Below are positions 63,668 to 64,000 of a stretch of 64,000 nucleotides of DNA, one piece after another. Source of the stretch: Capronia americana (Eukaryota > Ascomycota > Eurotiomycetes > Chaetothyriales > Herpotrichiellaceae); contig JADWQD010000009.1 of NCBI GenBank assembly GCA_016110215.1, positions 870,093-934,092 on the forward strand, given 5' to 3'. Under the pieces are notes generated by a model, which saw only the letters and a list, made by a program, of their open reading frames with translations, searched no databases and was not told the origin of the DNA. A program made the translations under genes and the position numbers. The first letter of the stretch is position 1. Each line of letters starts with the position of its first letter.

Positions 63668-64000
63668 CTAAGCTCCGCAGCCGCCCATTTCGACGTCATC
63701 CTGCTCCGCGATTTCCTCTTCATCCTTCTCCTGTCTCTTTCTCTTCTTCTCCTGCGCTCGTCCAGACGTCTGAATTGATGCCTCCATCTTCAACTCGAAC
63801 TTGCGCTTCTCGAGGAACTGTGCAAGGCTCAATCGCTGCTGCGGTTCAGGCGGGAACACGGACAAACGATCCTGAATCATCATCATCGTGTACTCGTTGC
63901 GTTCTTCAGCACTGAAGGCCATCTGGTAGGTGTCGACAATGGTGGCCTTCTTGAGACCGCGGAAGTTATAGAGGACATCGCGGAGCTTCTCGCGCCAGAG
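63668..64000 (-). CDS. 3' end of an unrecognised gene running off the right edge
   Basis: The last 110 codons and stop of a minus-strand gene are visible, and the frame is open to the window edge. The visible part reads WREKLRDVLYNFRGLKKATI, then DTYQMAFSAEERNEYTMMMI and DRLSVFPPEPQQRLSLAQFL, and ends in a basic then acidic tail (KKRKRQEKDEEE) that could be a nuclear localisation signal. Codon bias is strong and the sequence looks like a conserved core protein. I cannot place the family from this fragment. Confidence 0.7.
   Translation of the reverse strand, partial: LWREKLRDVLYNFRGLKKATIVDTYQMAFSAEERNEYTMMMIQDRLSVFPPEPQQRLSLAQFLEKRKFELKMEASIQTSGRAQEKKRKRQEKDEEEIAEQDDVEMGGCGA

Overview
The window is nuclear DNA of a filamentous ascomycete (Pezizomycotina-like). 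The evidence is short GT–AG introns (mostly 49–120 nt) with CTAAC/CTGAC-type branch points, a HET-domain gene, Zn2Cys6 regulators, a fungal P450, a 14-helix MFS transporter and several genes of the conserved fungal core. Base composition is near even with GC-rich third codon positions. I see no telomere repeats, RIP-like AT-rich blocks, intact transposons, tRNAs or rRNAs. I cannot name the genus.

Layout. (1) 1–6.8 kb is core: VPS52 (-), eIF5A (+, 4 exons), an RRN7/TAF1B-like Pol I initiation factor (+, 4 exons) and a mitochondrial rhodanese (-). (2) 6.8–25 kb is accessory: a lineage-specific protein with a 26-residue tandem repeat (-), an orphan Cys-motif protein (+), a P450 (+) convergent with an alpha/beta hydrolase (-), and a HET-domain gene (-) divergent from a four-helix membrane protein (+). 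(3) 25–40.7 kb is core, all on the minus strand: a Sec7-PH Arf exchange factor (Syt1/Sec73-like), a CAF120/SKG3-like PH protein, a short Zn2Cys6 factor, the FACT subunit POB3, and an unrecognised gene interrupted by an in-frame TAG. (4) 40.7–61 kb is accessory and gene-poor: a DHA2-type MFS transporter, then about 9 kb of mostly non-coding DNA with two small spliced gene candidates, a trans-aconitate methyltransferase with a mitochondrial-type leader, a full-length Zn2Cys6 regulator and a salicylate-hydroxylase-like FAD monooxygenase. (5) 61.7–64 kb holds a beta-carbonic anhydrase with a mitochondrial leader and the 3' end of an unrecognised conserved-looking gene.

How the genes work together. 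The core genes serve retrograde traffic (VPS52, Arf-GEF), transcription and chromatin (RRN7-like, POB3, CAF120-like) and translation (eIF5A), with no operon-like logic. In the accessory parts, two pairings suggest local function: P450 plus hydrolase, and Zn2Cys6 regulator plus aromatic-type FAD monooxygenase on the same strand. No recognised backbone synthase (PKS, NRPS, terpene cyclase) is present, so neither is a proven metabolite cluster.

I did not find a convincing wholly new system. The observations most worth checking are the in-frame amber codon at 40456–40458, the possible dual-localisation designs of the carbonic anhydrase and the methyltransferase, the two small spliced genes in the gene-poor block, and the repeat-bearing orphan protein at 8660–10046. 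Exon boundaries were derived by hand from splice signals, reading phase and remembered family conservation, not from transcripts.
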